Part shown: in pieces, positions 10,732-22,500 of the stretch
How positions within the stretch are numbered: the first letter of the stretch is position 1
Layout: every line of letters begins with the position of its first letter
DNA from: Plasmodiophora brassicae
Lineage: Eukaryota > Endomyxa: Phytomyxea > Phytomyxea > Plasmodiophorida
DNA length: 64,000 bases
Reading direction: 5' to 3'
Assembly: GCA_036867785.1 (NCBI GenBank)
Contig: CP145410.1
Span: 1,240,001 to 1,304,000, forward strand
Program-made: the position numbers and the translations under genes
Notes under the pieces: model-generated
The model's database searches: none
Seen by the model: only the letters and a program-made list of their open reading frames with translations
Told to the model about the DNA's origin: nothing

Positions 10732-11385
10732 ACAAGAGTTCAGTAAGGAAGAACGTAGGCACTTTGGAAAGCATGCTGGCTGTGACTAGGTAACTGGAAG
10801 CTCGGCGACTTGGTGATCCAAATGATCCTTGTTCATGTGCGGCAAATCATACATGTTACCATACTCGACCTCCATATGGGCACCATGGGTGCCTGGGGAG
10901 TCAGAACACTAGCAGTTACCCCACCGGGCTCTGCGTTTGCGCAGCTCTACAATCGTGTCATGAACGTACTGCTCGTAGCCGTATGCCACGTGGCTGATGG
11001 TCGCCACAGCAGACAGCCCACGACGACCGAGGCACCGTTGCTTCACAACGTCACACATCCAGCGGGCGGACTCGTGAAACGATGGTCGGGTAAGCAAGCA
11101 AACCCATGCCTGCCCCTATCCAAACCAACCATTCAACGGGGCACGTACGTTCTGCCATTCGTGGCCACGACATGGTTGGCGAACCGTAAGAGTATTGGAA
11201 ACAAGTTGTCGGGAACTTTGCGACAGGTGAAACATCGACACAGAGTAATTAGACACGACGTAGCTGCAACCGGCAGGTCAGTGATATTTATAGACTCGTC
11301 TAAATTGGAGTCACGCGCCGAACGGCAAGCGTTCCACCCGAAAACGGCTGGTGCCGTCGTCGCAAGGTCGCGATCGAGTTCGACA
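10732..11385. other. Stretch without a supported gene upstream of the RhoGAP
   Basis: A plus frame is open from 10810 into the RhoGAP start, but its sequence is not protein-like before 11386. A 62-codon minus frame at 10909-11097 has a natural-looking composition (ARWMCDVVKQRCLG, YEQYVHDTIVELRKRR). It may be another remnant related to the ankyrin-like piece. Nothing else is identified. Confidence 0.25.
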
Positions 11386-13593
11386 ATGGACGTCCGATTT
11401 ACGGTACGCTTCCTGCTTGCCAATGGCGAGCAGTCCGTGCAATTGTGCCGAGGGTCGGCCACGATCGTCTCCCTGAAACGCCTCCTGATCCGAAAGAAAC
11501 CTCATTGCTTCCCGGAGAACACCGTCGAGCAAGACATCGCTATGCGTCTCGCCAATGCAAGGCTGGTCCGTTGCCGAGTCGTTCCGTCTGCATGGTGAAC
11601 CGTTGACATGGATTCAGTTCGTTCTGAGCGACGATGACTCGTTGCTGTCGGTGTTATCCCGCTGGCCGTTGTTCAGAGAGTCGGACGATGCGGACGTGAC
11701 CCCCGACATTGTCGTATTCCCCACGGCCGATGTCAATGACCAGCTCAAGGTTCAGGTTCGTACCGGGCTCCGCTCGCATCTTGAAACAGAAATCGGGCTA
11801 ACCATAGGAACGAACAGGAACGCAAGCTGAGTGCCGGCGACCCTATCGTTGTCGCGGGGCCGCTTCAGAGACGGCGTAAGAATTCAACCAAGTTCAAGAA
11901 GCAGTACTGCGTTATCCAAAGGTCGCTTACGGTGTCGTTTCTTCTAAAGGATAACACCCAGGACTGATTCGGTGTGCCTGCCAGTTTTACGTTGTTCTCG
12001 TTCGCCTCCGAGTCTGACTACAGACATCACCGCCCAGCTGTTCAGGCGTACCCGCTCGGGTCGTGTCAGTTCGCTGATGTCCCTGGGATTCCGTTTGCGT
12101 TCCAGATTGTCGTCGAGATGTTGTGCCCTGGAAAGAGTCTCGTGCTCAAGGCCGACGACTCCGCCGAATACCGAATGTGGATGAACGCACTGGAGCTGAT
12201 CACGTACAGGTACGCCAAGTGCACGCTGTCGCGCCTAACCGACCAGCTCGAGAGCGAGTTCGGGCTGGAAACCGAGGGCATCTTCCGGATTGCCAGCTCA
12301 GCGCCCGCAACTCGAGTGCTTCGTCTTGGATGCGAACGAGGTGTATCTCCTACGGATGCCCATGTCGATGAGGTTAGGACAGTGCTCTTACCTCTTCGTC
12401 CGTCCCCCTAAATGCTGCTGTGCCTCGTGTAGCATGCCATTTGCGGTCTGATCAAGTCAGTCCTGAGGCAGTTGAACCCGCCGTTGTTCACGTTCAAGTT
12501 CTACGAAGACTTCACTCGCATCGCGACGCAGACGTCGATGGGTCCGACCCAGATGTGCGAACGCTTGAGCCTTCTGTTCGGCGAATTGCCGCTGCACGTC
12601 ATCGGCCTGTGCGAGTTCCTGATTGCGTTCCTCGGCCGTGTCAGCGGCCACTCGATGCGGAACAAGATGACGCCGTACAACCTGGGCGTCGTCTTCGGCC
12701 CGAACCTGTTGCGCCCTCGCAGCGACAACGCCAGCGAATCCTTGCGTGGATCCAGCATCCCTGACCTGGTTGCCTTCATCATCGAGCATCGCGATAGGAT
12801 CTTCCCGTCGCGTTCGTTCGCCGACTTCCTTGTCCACAAAGTCAACGATGTGGTCGTACCAGTACTACCACCTCCAAAGGCCCCATGCGACCCGGCACCG
12901 CCATGCCGACCTACGCCACCAGCTCAAGTCGACGATTCCGTGCCTGGCGGGGCAAGCCCTGGGGCGCTGGAAGTCCCACCGCAGGCGCCAGAGGAACGCA
13001 CCGAAGATGAAGAGCAACTGCCTCCTCCGTTGCCTACCGACGACGAGGCCGAGTCGGTATCGGATGTGGTCCCTCTTCGCAGACCGACGATCTGTGTGTC
13101 TGATGGCGCCGAGACGACTGAGTTTGACACCGACGTCGAGGAGACGGCTGAGGAAGAGTGCCTGGACGCAGTGGAGACCGGATCCGTATCATCTCTGTCA
13201 CCGTCCCCGGATATGCCTTCTCCGATGCACAATCACGCCTCGGAGGCGCAGCCGCCTGTTGACGACAACGAACTGGGAGACATGTTCTCCATGGAACGAT
13301 TGTGCAAGGAAATGCAAGGCATCAGTGCGGACTGGGATGAGGTATGCTACATGGCGTTTCCATTGGTTCGTTAACGGCTGACGATGGCTTTGCTGCAGCA
13401 CCTTGCCGAGCTCGCCAAGTCGGTAGCAGAGACGATGGCGCGCGTGCAAACGACCGGGCCGGTCGATCCGATGGTGCTGGCCCACCTGACCCGGTGCATC
13501 GAAGTCGAGCGCGAATGGCGGGCGAAGGCCGAACAGAACGGCGCTCTCATGCTGCGCCTACTGGCACGTGTCGAACAGGACGAGAACATCTAA
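11386..13593 (+). CDS. PH and RhoGAP domain protein
   Basis: This is a GTPase-activating protein for Rho-family G proteins. The ATG at 11386 opens a short N-terminal, perhaps Ras-association or ubiquitin-like, segment. A PH domain follows (KFKKQYCVIQRSL ... QIVVEMLCPGKSLVLKADD ... EYRMWMNALE). The RhoGAP domain follows with LESEFGLETEGIFRIASSA, whose Arg in GIFR is the arginine finger position. After it come MGPTQMCERLSLLFGELP and the signature MTPYNLGVVFGPNLLRP. The tail is long, acidic and Pro/Ser-rich. The last intron is 13342-13398 (57 bp, GAG|GTATGC..GCTGCAG|CAC, phase 0) and leads to a C-terminal coiled coil ending at 13593. It likely acts at the plasma membrane or cytoskeleton. The target GTPase cannot be read from sequence. 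Confidence 0.85.
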
Positions 13594-13689
13594 ATGAATC
13601 ATCCGCAATGTGCAATGCGTGTCTCAGTACGTACTCGTCGTGCACTGTGACGGTCCCGATACGGTTAGCGGGTCAGACCACGACCGGCC

Positions 13690-16600
13690 ATGGCGGATAG
13701 CCCGCTGCTGTTGGACGACGCTGACGGCGACGCATCGTACTGGGCGAATGTCGAACTTACAGAGCGGGTGGCGAACGCTGACGAGCACAGCGCCGACCGT
13801 GCGTTATCCGACCAGAGCATCATCAGAAGGCATGAGCGACCCGGGGGCATACTCTCCCTGTACCGGCCACTCAAAGAAATCGCTGCGATGCGCGACAAGA
13901 TGAAAGTCAAAGATGACATCGAACGCGCCGAGCTTGACCTACTCCAGCAGCAGAGCGCACTCGCTGACCTGAACAAACGCATCGTTGCTGATAGAGACGA
14001 CGTTCGACGGCGACAGGGTCGGGTCGACGAACTCGAGGACGAGCTTGCCGGCGTCGACACCATCGCCGATTTGATTCAGCGCCAGACGAAACGCTACGAT
14101 CTCCAGAAGAGGCTGCAGACCGAGCAAGGTTACCTAAACATCAAAGCCAGTCAGCTGGCCCGCGAGGAAGCCGAACTGAACCGGCTGGAAACCGAGTACA
14201 CCGTCAAGAGCGTGGCGCACAGCCGATTGAACGACGCCAAGGGAGACCTCTTGCACGATCAGGCGGAGCTCGCCCATGAGCGGAGCCTCGTCTCTGCAAA
14301 GATGGTTGCAAAGCAACGCGACAAGGCACTGGCGGCCGCATCCGCACTACTCAACTCGGCTTCATCCGACCAGCCGAAGCTGATACAACCGACGGACGCA
14401 TCTTCACCCAAGGGCCCACTGTCTGGCCGGAAAGTCGTCGGCAAGGCCATCATCGCTGAAGCTCGCCAGGTCATCGATCGAGAACGTCGCGCCCGTGAAG
14501 AAGCGTTTGCGTTGAAGGTGCTTGCGCTAAAAGACACGCTGGAACAATCGGGCAAGAAGATACGCGTCGTGGCAGCCGCGAAAGCGAAACGCCTCGATCG
14601 CGAGCGCCAGGCGATCGCCAAGACGGGTGCGGATCCCGATGCCGTCCTTCGCCTGCGCATGCAACGCCAGGCGACCGAGAAGCGCCGTGCCAACCACGAC
14701 GCCGACATGAAGCGCCGCGAGATGGAGATCATCGCGCGCGTCACCCGCGAACATCGACAGGACATGAAGGCGGAGGCGGAACGCCACGCACGCCAGGTCA
14801 GGACGATACCGACTGGACAGATTAGGGCGGCGCTCATATATGCGGACTGATGTCTAGGTGGCAGCTCGGGCGGCACGAGCCATCACCGACCCGCAGGTTG
14901 CCGATGAGCGCCAGCGCCGGTACCTGCGGAAGATCACAGGAGGGGCGGCGCTGGACCCAACCGGTGCTGCCACCGAGTTGTACCCGTCGACGGTCGCGTT
15001 GGTGAAACCTCCCAGCTTCGGGACCGGTCGGGCTCCACAACACATCGTCGACACGGTCGCCGCTCGGCATCCTGACGTGGCCGGCACGACACCCGGCGAC
15101 AACAGGACGCGGGCGACGTTGCCGCGCCCATCAGCGAAAGAGATCGCACAGATCGAAGGGGCGGTTCGGCGGCGGTCAGAAGCGATCGCTCGAGGTGAAG
15201 ACCGTCCCGTCTGCGGGAAGCGCTATCCGGGCCAGAAGTACTTTCTGTCGCAGCCCGCCGTCGTCACGTTCAAGGATTTCGCTGTGGGCGACGACATCGA
15301 TCCTGTCCACGTGGCCATCACGAACGTATCGTTCCGGGACAATTCGTTCCGCCTCGTCGGCATCGCCGATGAGCCCTTGGCGGATCTGTTCGCCATCACC
15401 TACGAGCGCCCTGGGCGAATGGCCGCTGGCATAACTGTCAACGTGACAGTGGCGTTCACGCCGACGTCCAACGTCGACATTGACACGTCGATTGAGTTCC
15501 TGGCCGAGTCGGGCCCGTTCTCGGTGCCGTTACGCGCGCTGACGAAGAAGACGGTCATCGAATGCGATACGGCCCCAATTGGTTTCGGGTTCGTCACCAG
15601 CGGCCAGACCGCCGAACGCGCGCTGCGTATCGTGAACCATGGTGCACTTCCGGGCACGTTCAACTGCAACCTGTCGCCAGGAACGCCATTCAGCATGGCC
15701 GAAAGCAAGGGCGTGGTTGGCGCGTACGCCGAGACGGCCGTTACGATACGGTACGGCCCTGTCGATGTCGTTGACGCCCAGGGCATGATCCAGATGGAGT
15801 TTGATAACGCGGGTGGGTGCTGGGGATCTTCGAAATCGTTTTCGGTGACGTTGCTGGGGCAATGCACACCGGAGCCGGTCTATGTCGACACCGACCGAAT
15901 CGATATGCAGTGCTGCATATCGGGACGTGCGTACAGGCAGGTCCTGCCCGTGCACAACCGGTCGTCAGCGATGGTGAAGGTGATGTGCCGTGTTCCCGCT
16001 TGTTCCCGGCCCATGCTTCAGGTGCGTCCCACCACGTTGTTCCTGGATGGGCAAGCCACCCTGTCTGTACAAGTGGAGTGCGTTGTCGAGCAGGGGACCG
16101 GCGGCGAATTCACGCTCGGGTTCGACCTTGTCACCGAGCAGCAGGGTCCGATCCCGATAAGTGTCATCGGGCGCGTGACGACTTCGGGTCTGTCGTTTTC
16201 GACCAAGACGATCCAGTTTGGCGACAGGTTCTTGCATCAGACCACGTCGTTACCGTTGACGATTTCGAATCCGTCACGGCTCCCGCAACGGGTTGGCATC
16301 CGTACGACTCCACGATCCGAGTCGGAGGAGGTCTTCGTGGTGGACCCACCACTGCTCCACATCCTTCCCGGGCGGAGCGCGGTCGTTCAGGCCTTGTTTA
16401 CTCCTAACGATACCGACTCGTTCGCAGGATCGTTGCAAATCCACACGAACCTCGGCCGGCATTTCGCGATTCGCCTGGAGGGGGTCGGCGTTGAAGCGCC
16501 CGTTCGTTTGTCTCGTTCAGTGGTCGAGATGGCCGCGTATCCGAACGTGCCCTGTGTCCAGCGCATCGTTGTCGAGAGTGCATCCCATCGCCCTTGCCGG

Positions 16601-18030
16601 TACGAATTCGTTATGCCTGATGCTGTGAACGCCCTGGCAATATCTCCTGTCGTCGGCGAGCTCGCGCCAGGGCAGGCCATGTCTGTGGACCTGGAGTTCA
16701 CACCGGCCGATGGTGAAGGTGGCCTGCCACGCCGGTACCTGGTCCCGCTCTGGGTCAAACAGGCCTGCCTCGGTGCGCCTCCATCTCCTGTTGTCCTTCA
16801 TCTGGAGGTAAGCACATTTGACACATGTTTGCCTGTAACATCGTCAACGCCCATTGGTTCACACAGATCCGAACAAGGACCGTTCGCCCGCAGCTGTCAT
16901 GCGACCATCTGCTCCTCGATTTCGGCCAGGTGGCCGTTGGTGCCACCAAAGTGCTCCATGCCGTGCTGAGGTACGAAGTGGTGCCATCCACCCGATGCTG
17001 GGCATGACGCCAATTAACGAACGCGTCCACGTCCAGGAATATCGCCGAACCTGGAGCCCCTGTCGATATCAAGGTGGCCGAGCGGCCGCTATCGAGCCCG
17101 TTCTCCCTCACGGGGATTGTTCCCGATCAAGTGGGCATCGGTCAGACGCTTAGTCTTGCAATTCAGTTCCGACCCGGCAGTCAGAGGTCATACGACGACG
17201 TCGTCAGGATCAGCGACCAACTCGAGATCCGGATGAAAGGCCATGGTGCCCGGTTGTCTTTAAGCGTGGCTCCCGACACAGACATGATCGACCTTGGCGA
17301 CGTCGTTGCCGGAGACTCGAGATCGACCCCGATGCATCTCGTCAACGAGTCACCGTTCCCGCTACAGTTCACCATGGATGTCATTGACGAAATCGAGCGC
17401 AACGACGATGGGTCGGCGTCCCTGGTCGTTGAGTACGGCCCTCGGGATCTGTCACCAGAGCAGGCATTGGACGTGAACTGCTGCTTCCGAGCTGATCACG
17501 AATCGCGAGCCTATCGTAGTCGCGTGCGCCTCAAGGTCCTGAACCAGCCTGACGAGCGTCCTCCGATCACGTTCAGGGCGCGAAGCTGGACCCGCCAGCT
17601 GTTCGTCCTTGTTCATGGTGCAGAACCACAACCCGTCGCTTTAGCGGAAAGGATTTCACCCGCCGCGTCTCAGGCAACGCTGTCAGTATCGATGAAGACA
17701 AGCGCGCGTGTAATTGTCGGATCGTGCCCGATCAGCTTATCGACCATCAAACCCGCGCCTGGCACATTCGAATTCATCCTGTCTGAAACGACCCGCAAAC
17801 GGTCCTGCCTGCGAGTGACGCCACCGTCCGGCAAGCTGTCGGCGACCGGCGAGCTCATCAACGTCGATATCGCGTTCGACCTCGACAAGTGGCACCTGCT
17901 GGACACGATCGGCATGATCACCGAGCTCGAGGAAACCCTGTCCTGCAAGCTCAGCGGCGGATACGTCCCCGACGGCCAACCACCCGCCACCGAAATCAAA
18001 ATCGTCTGCAGAATACACCTCCAGGACTGA
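13690..18030 (+). CDS. CFAP74: CFAP74-like cilia and flagella associated protein
   Basis: CFAP74 (FAP74) is an axonemal central-apparatus C1d projection protein. Four exons fit in frame: 13690-14796, 14858-16807, 16867-16970 and 17037-18030, giving 1384 residues against about 1580 in human. The N-terminal 370 residues are a charged coiled coil (REEAELNRLETEY and similar). From about residue 480 a series of immunoglobulin-like ASH/MSP domains follows: VTFKDFAVGDDIDPVHVAIT and PGRMAAGITVNVTVAF, then GFGFVTSGQTAERALRIVNHG, FGDRFLHQTTSLPLTISNPS and LDFGQVAVGATKVLHAVLR, then IDLGDVVAGDSRSTPMHLVN. The three introns are 61, 59 and 66 bp. The AGPGRM-type motif and domain order point to CFAP74 rather than HYDIN or CFAP65. 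It follows the RhoGAP on the same strand with a 96-bp gap. Confidence 0.85.
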
Positions 18031-18371
18031 ACGTTCCGTTCCTACAACTCGAAATGACTGGCAAGGGTGGACGTGGACGCCAGTGGGCCGCACGTTCTCG
18101 ACACCGACAATTCACACCGTCGCATCGATAGGGTACGTTGCTGGGGAGGGTTTCTGTGATACCGATCACCCTCGCCTGACGAGCCATTCGCTCATTGGCC
18201 ATTGCCCATTGCTGCCTATGTACCTGGACTGTGTAAAGACGCCGACAGCCGTCGCGAAATAGGTACGCAAAATTGCCGCCGCTTCCCGTCGTGTTTGACG
18301 TTCGGCACGACGATCGGGGTCCGCGACTGCATCCGGTATTGCCGCGATGTGCGTCAGGGACACGTTCTAGA
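18031..18371. other. Intergenic stretch between CFAP74 and the MITOK-like gene
   Basis: These 340 bp hold the CFAP74 3' flank and the upstream region of the next plus-strand gene. Open frames on both strands are short and unlike known proteins. No promoter motif is evident. Confidence 0.4.
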
Positions 18372-19264
18372 ATGTCGTCAATGGCTTTTCGCCGGCTGGC
18401 CGCGATGTCGTGGGCGTCGCGATGGGTCGACATGGCGCGTCGAACGGCCCAGAAGGCGGTGCAGTCGCCGGTGGCGACGCGGGCCGTGACGTTGTACGGG
18501 GACGTGAGCGGGACGGCGAGGGCGTCGGCGGCGAAGGCGCTGATCGAGCAGTCAAGGAGCGAGCTGATCGCTGCGCGCCGTACAGTGGAGAATGCGGAGG
18601 CAGAGACGGAGTCTGTGCGACAACAGCTAGCTGCCGTTCGTGAAACCCTGGAGGGTGTGGCGCGGACCGACAGCATGTACCCGAAACTTGTCCAACAAGA
18701 ACACGTGCTTCTGCGTCAAGAACAGCAGTGCTTGTCTAACGTGTATACGGCTCAGACGAGGGAAAGGTCAGTTGTCGCCGTGCCTTTCGTAACGTTGGTC
18801 GATGATCGCAAAGCTGACGTGGCTGTCGGTCGCAGGGAGCAGTTTGAGAAAATGTGCTCATCTCTGGAGCACGCCTCTACAATCGATGCTGATCGGAGCA
18901 AGGTCAGTATGCTGTCCTTTTCTTGACGGACAGGTCTGACGTTGCACTGCAGTGGTTCAGCATTGTGGCAACGATCATTGGGACGTTGCTGGGAGCGGCC
19001 GGTTCGTCCATAGCGGCATCTTCTAGGCAAGCCGCCATTCACGCTCGCCTTGAAGCAATCGAACGTGCTGTCAGGGACGTCGCTGTCGTGACTTCAGACG
19101 ATCCTGTTACGGCACTGCAGACGGCAATCGCCGTCGACGAGAAGGAAGCACATGCGGATCGGGGCGAAGACGATACCACCCAACGATTGCTGGCGTTCAC
19201 AGCCATTGCTGCAGCCGCATCACTCAGCACACTCGTTGTCGCCCTGTTCAGAGGATCATCCTAG
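18372..19264 (+). CDS. CCDC51/MITOK-like mitochondrial potassium-channel protein
   Basis: MITOK (CCDC51) is the pore-forming subunit of the mitochondrial ATP-sensitive potassium channel in the inner membrane. The ATG at 18372 gives an Arg-rich N-terminus (MSSMAFRRLAAMSWASRW) fitting import. A coiled coil follows at about residues 55-120 (SRSELIAARRTVENAEAETE, LVQQEHVLLRQEQQ), then TQTRERS and the DRKADVAVGRREQFEKM region. Intron 18903-18952 (50 bp, AAG|GTCAGT..CTGCAG|TGG) joins to the first membrane span WFSIVATIIGTLLGAAGSSIAA. A second span near the C-terminus is LLAFTAIAAAASLSTLVVALF. The coil-TM-loop-TM order and length near 280 residues match the family. Sequence similarity is modest, so the ion specificity is inference. 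It converges with ELP1. Confidence 0.65.
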
Positions 19265-19545
19265 ATAGCAGCACTGAAGTTGAAACTGGAGCCTATTATA
19301 CACCAACAATGTACCCGAGCGCGACGCCCAGCAGCATCAGGTTTCTGGATCGCGCCTCACGCTGCAAGCGTTTAACCAACCGGACCGCAGGTCAGCGTCC
19401 TGAATCACGTCCCGTCTTCACTACAAGGCGCAGAACAGGCGTGAAGACTAGGTAGTAGCCGGACCATTCGCGTTCCGTTCTGTGTATTCAGGTCAACAAA
19501 CGCGATCAGCTCGTATATGTAGGTACTGTGTATTACGTGCAAAGC
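19265..19545. other. Convergent 3' interval between the MITOK-like gene and ELP1
   Basis: Both genes end into these 280 bp. No poly-A signal is unambiguous and no open frame of interest is present. Confidence 0.4.
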
Positions 19546-22500
19546 TTAAAACAGTTCGAGAACAGCTTCCTCGTCGGCGTCTTCTCGCTCGTCTATCGTA
19601 TCCAGCGGCAGCTCCTTCTCGGCGTCCCGGATGGATTCCTGAAGCGGAGCGAGGAAGGGGACGCGCCATTTAGCCGAATCATCGAGAACGCCTTCGAATA
19701 CATCGGGCAGACGGACAGATTCAGTGGCAAGCCGCCCCAGGTACGCGTCGAACTCGGACTGGATCGCTCGCGCTTCCTCATATCGCTGGAACGTGAGCAA
19801 CGCTTGAAGCAGAGCAGCAACCTGGCCATAACGCGGAGCGAGCAATCGCAACTGTTTCACCAGGAACGCTGGTTCCCGCGGATCGCCTTCCTTCATCTTC
19901 CTTGCCTTGCGACGCTGCTTGGCTGCTGGAGCAGAACCCTGCTTCAGACGCCGCGTGACACTCGAGATGTTGGACCACGGCTTGCTCGCCCAGCTGTCCA
20001 CCGACGAGCACTGCGACGTCAACGTGAACGCAGACAGGTTTGACATTTCGCTCTGTGGCCGCTCATCGAACGCTTCATCGTCGTCGTCTTCGACCCGGTC
20101 CACAGCGGTCTCACGGATGGCGACGAGCCGATTGGCACAGTACTTCAGGCGTTGCGTGTTGCTGGCAAGCTCAGCATGCAGATCGCGAGCGCATCGATCC
20201 ACAGCAGGGCCAACAACTCGTCCGACCAGATCAGCGCGGTTGCGACCTCGTGCGATCAGGATGGCATCCGCCCACAATTCAGCTCGAACGAGAACGGAAA
20301 CGGCGTTGCCCACATCTTGGCAGTACTCAGCGTAGAGATGGCAAGCATTACGAGCAGCAACTTCATCCACGGGTCCAGTCGTCATAGTCACCGCCAGGTC
20401 ACGTGCGAGTCGCGACGTGTCCACGCCAACTCGAAATGCAACTGTCATTGCTTCGCGCCACTGGCCAGCTTCACGATAGGCTTCCATGGCACGATTGTCG
20501 TCACCCGCCGCCTCCCAGGCGGCACCACTTCGGGAGTACTCGGCGTAGGCTGTCAGGAGTGCTGGGTGTTGTGAAGGGAACAGACGGAACGCAACAGGGA
20601 ACAACTCTTCCGGATGGGATTTGATGAGCTCAATGCACAGGTCAACCGATATTGGAGACGCTGTCGCAAGGTGTTCCAGTGCTCTCGCGTGCCGGCCAAG
20701 GCGTAGATCAATGTTATAACGCTGCATATGGGTTGGCATGGCACGAAGGTCGTCGAGAAGGGCGCCATACTCACGAGGGTCTCGTTGGGAAGCGCGACCA
20801 ACCATTTCAACCAGCGCGAAGTCGTAGGTCCCTAAGGCCGCGCTGAAGAGATCCTCGGCACTGGAGATTGTGATAGCGAAACGCATGGCAGTCATCTGGG
20901 CCATTGTACCCAGTGACCCAACCAGACGTAGAGCTTCCTCAAGACGCGGCGGCTGCTGCCGAATCAGGGCACACATATGTGGCTGGACAAGGCGGACGGC
21001 ATCGGGCCGCTTGGCGATAGCTTTGGCAATCAGGTCGCATATGAAGTTGACCTTGCCCGCGCTTCGAGGCGCAGCGACGGATTGCTCGGGAGCGTTGGGA
21101 GTGCCCTGGCCAGGGACCTCCACAGCCAGACTTGCAAGGCCAGCGTGATCGACATCATCGTCGTCAACCACTTGACAAGCCTTAAAGCTCGTGTACACTG
21201 TATCCCGGGTGTTGGTGTCGGACACGCTTCCCAAGAATTCGGTAATGTACAACGGCTCGTTAACGTCGTTGACGAACGCCTCCGGATCGAACGCAACTGG
21301 GTCGGCGTCATAAATGAGATTTAGATCGACACGATGTCGCCTCATTTTCAGCAGGGCCGATCGCCAATCACGCTTGCCGAGCAATTTCCCGACGGTTTGC
21401 ATCAAAAGCGGGATCGGGTGAATGACCTCCAGATTGCCTCGCGGCATCTGCAGGACGACCTTATCGTCGGGCACGTCAGCCACCAGCAAAGCACCGCGCT
21501 CGATAGGACGTTGGGAGACTTCTATGCAAGGACTCGCCAAAAGATCCACAATGTGAAGCACGTTCTGGAGGCCTGATGTTGTAAACAGAAGCCTGGAGCC
21601 GTCATCGGTGACGACCGTCGAGGTGCACTGTTGGGAGATAAGCTCGCCGCTGACAAACAGACGTGACCGACGTGGATCGAATCCTATCAGAAGACGGCGC
21701 CCGCTAATGGAAAATGTTTGGCATGCGGTCGGGAACGCCCCGATGCGTTCATCAGACAGCAGTCGGAAGACGGACCCATCGCTGGATTGGATGGCACCGT
21801 CACGAACGCAAACCACTGGAGACGACGGGACAGAGCAACCGGAAACGTTCCCACATGGGTCCACTATGAGAAGGCCATCATCACCGTCCTCGATAGCTTC
21901 GACGGCAACAAGTCGTCCATCAGCCATCCACGATAAATGTCGCAATCGACGTGGTCCTCCAAGATCGACAGTTCGCGATGGCGACAGCGTGCTGCCCATC
22001 TCGAGTTGGTCGATTGCATCGAAAACAGAAAGGGTCGATCCATCGCACAGAACGCATGCCAATGACGACTCGGACAAAGCAATCGCGCTGATCACGTCCT
22101 GGCACTGTGCACGTGCATATGCCAGAGGCGGTGGCATGGTGCACTTTTGTAACGGATACAGGAGCACGTGGCTGCCATCGATAACGCCGGCAACAGAGCC
22201 GGCGACTGTGACGTCGTTATGAAACGTGACAGTAGTCAAGCCGGATGAGGTGACAAAGACTAGGCGCATGGCATCCTCGGGATCCCATTGGGCGCCGACA
22301 ATAGGCGTTGCCGTCGACAGACGTATCTTGCAGTACCAGTGATAGTTGGACCGGCGCATGACGTCGATGTACGAGCTCGTCACAATAGCAAACAGCGAAG
22401 AATCGACGTTCCAGTCCAGCGACACGAGCGTGCACCCTTCTGGGATGTCGATATCGAACTGACCATGTCGAAGAGCATTCGCTCCTTCAAATAGGCACAT

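Noticed and set aside
10810-11598. 262-codon plus-strand frame including the RhoGAP start
   Set aside because: Only the part from the ATG at 11386 is protein-like and joins the PH-RhoGAP exons; the upstream extension has no recognisable character.
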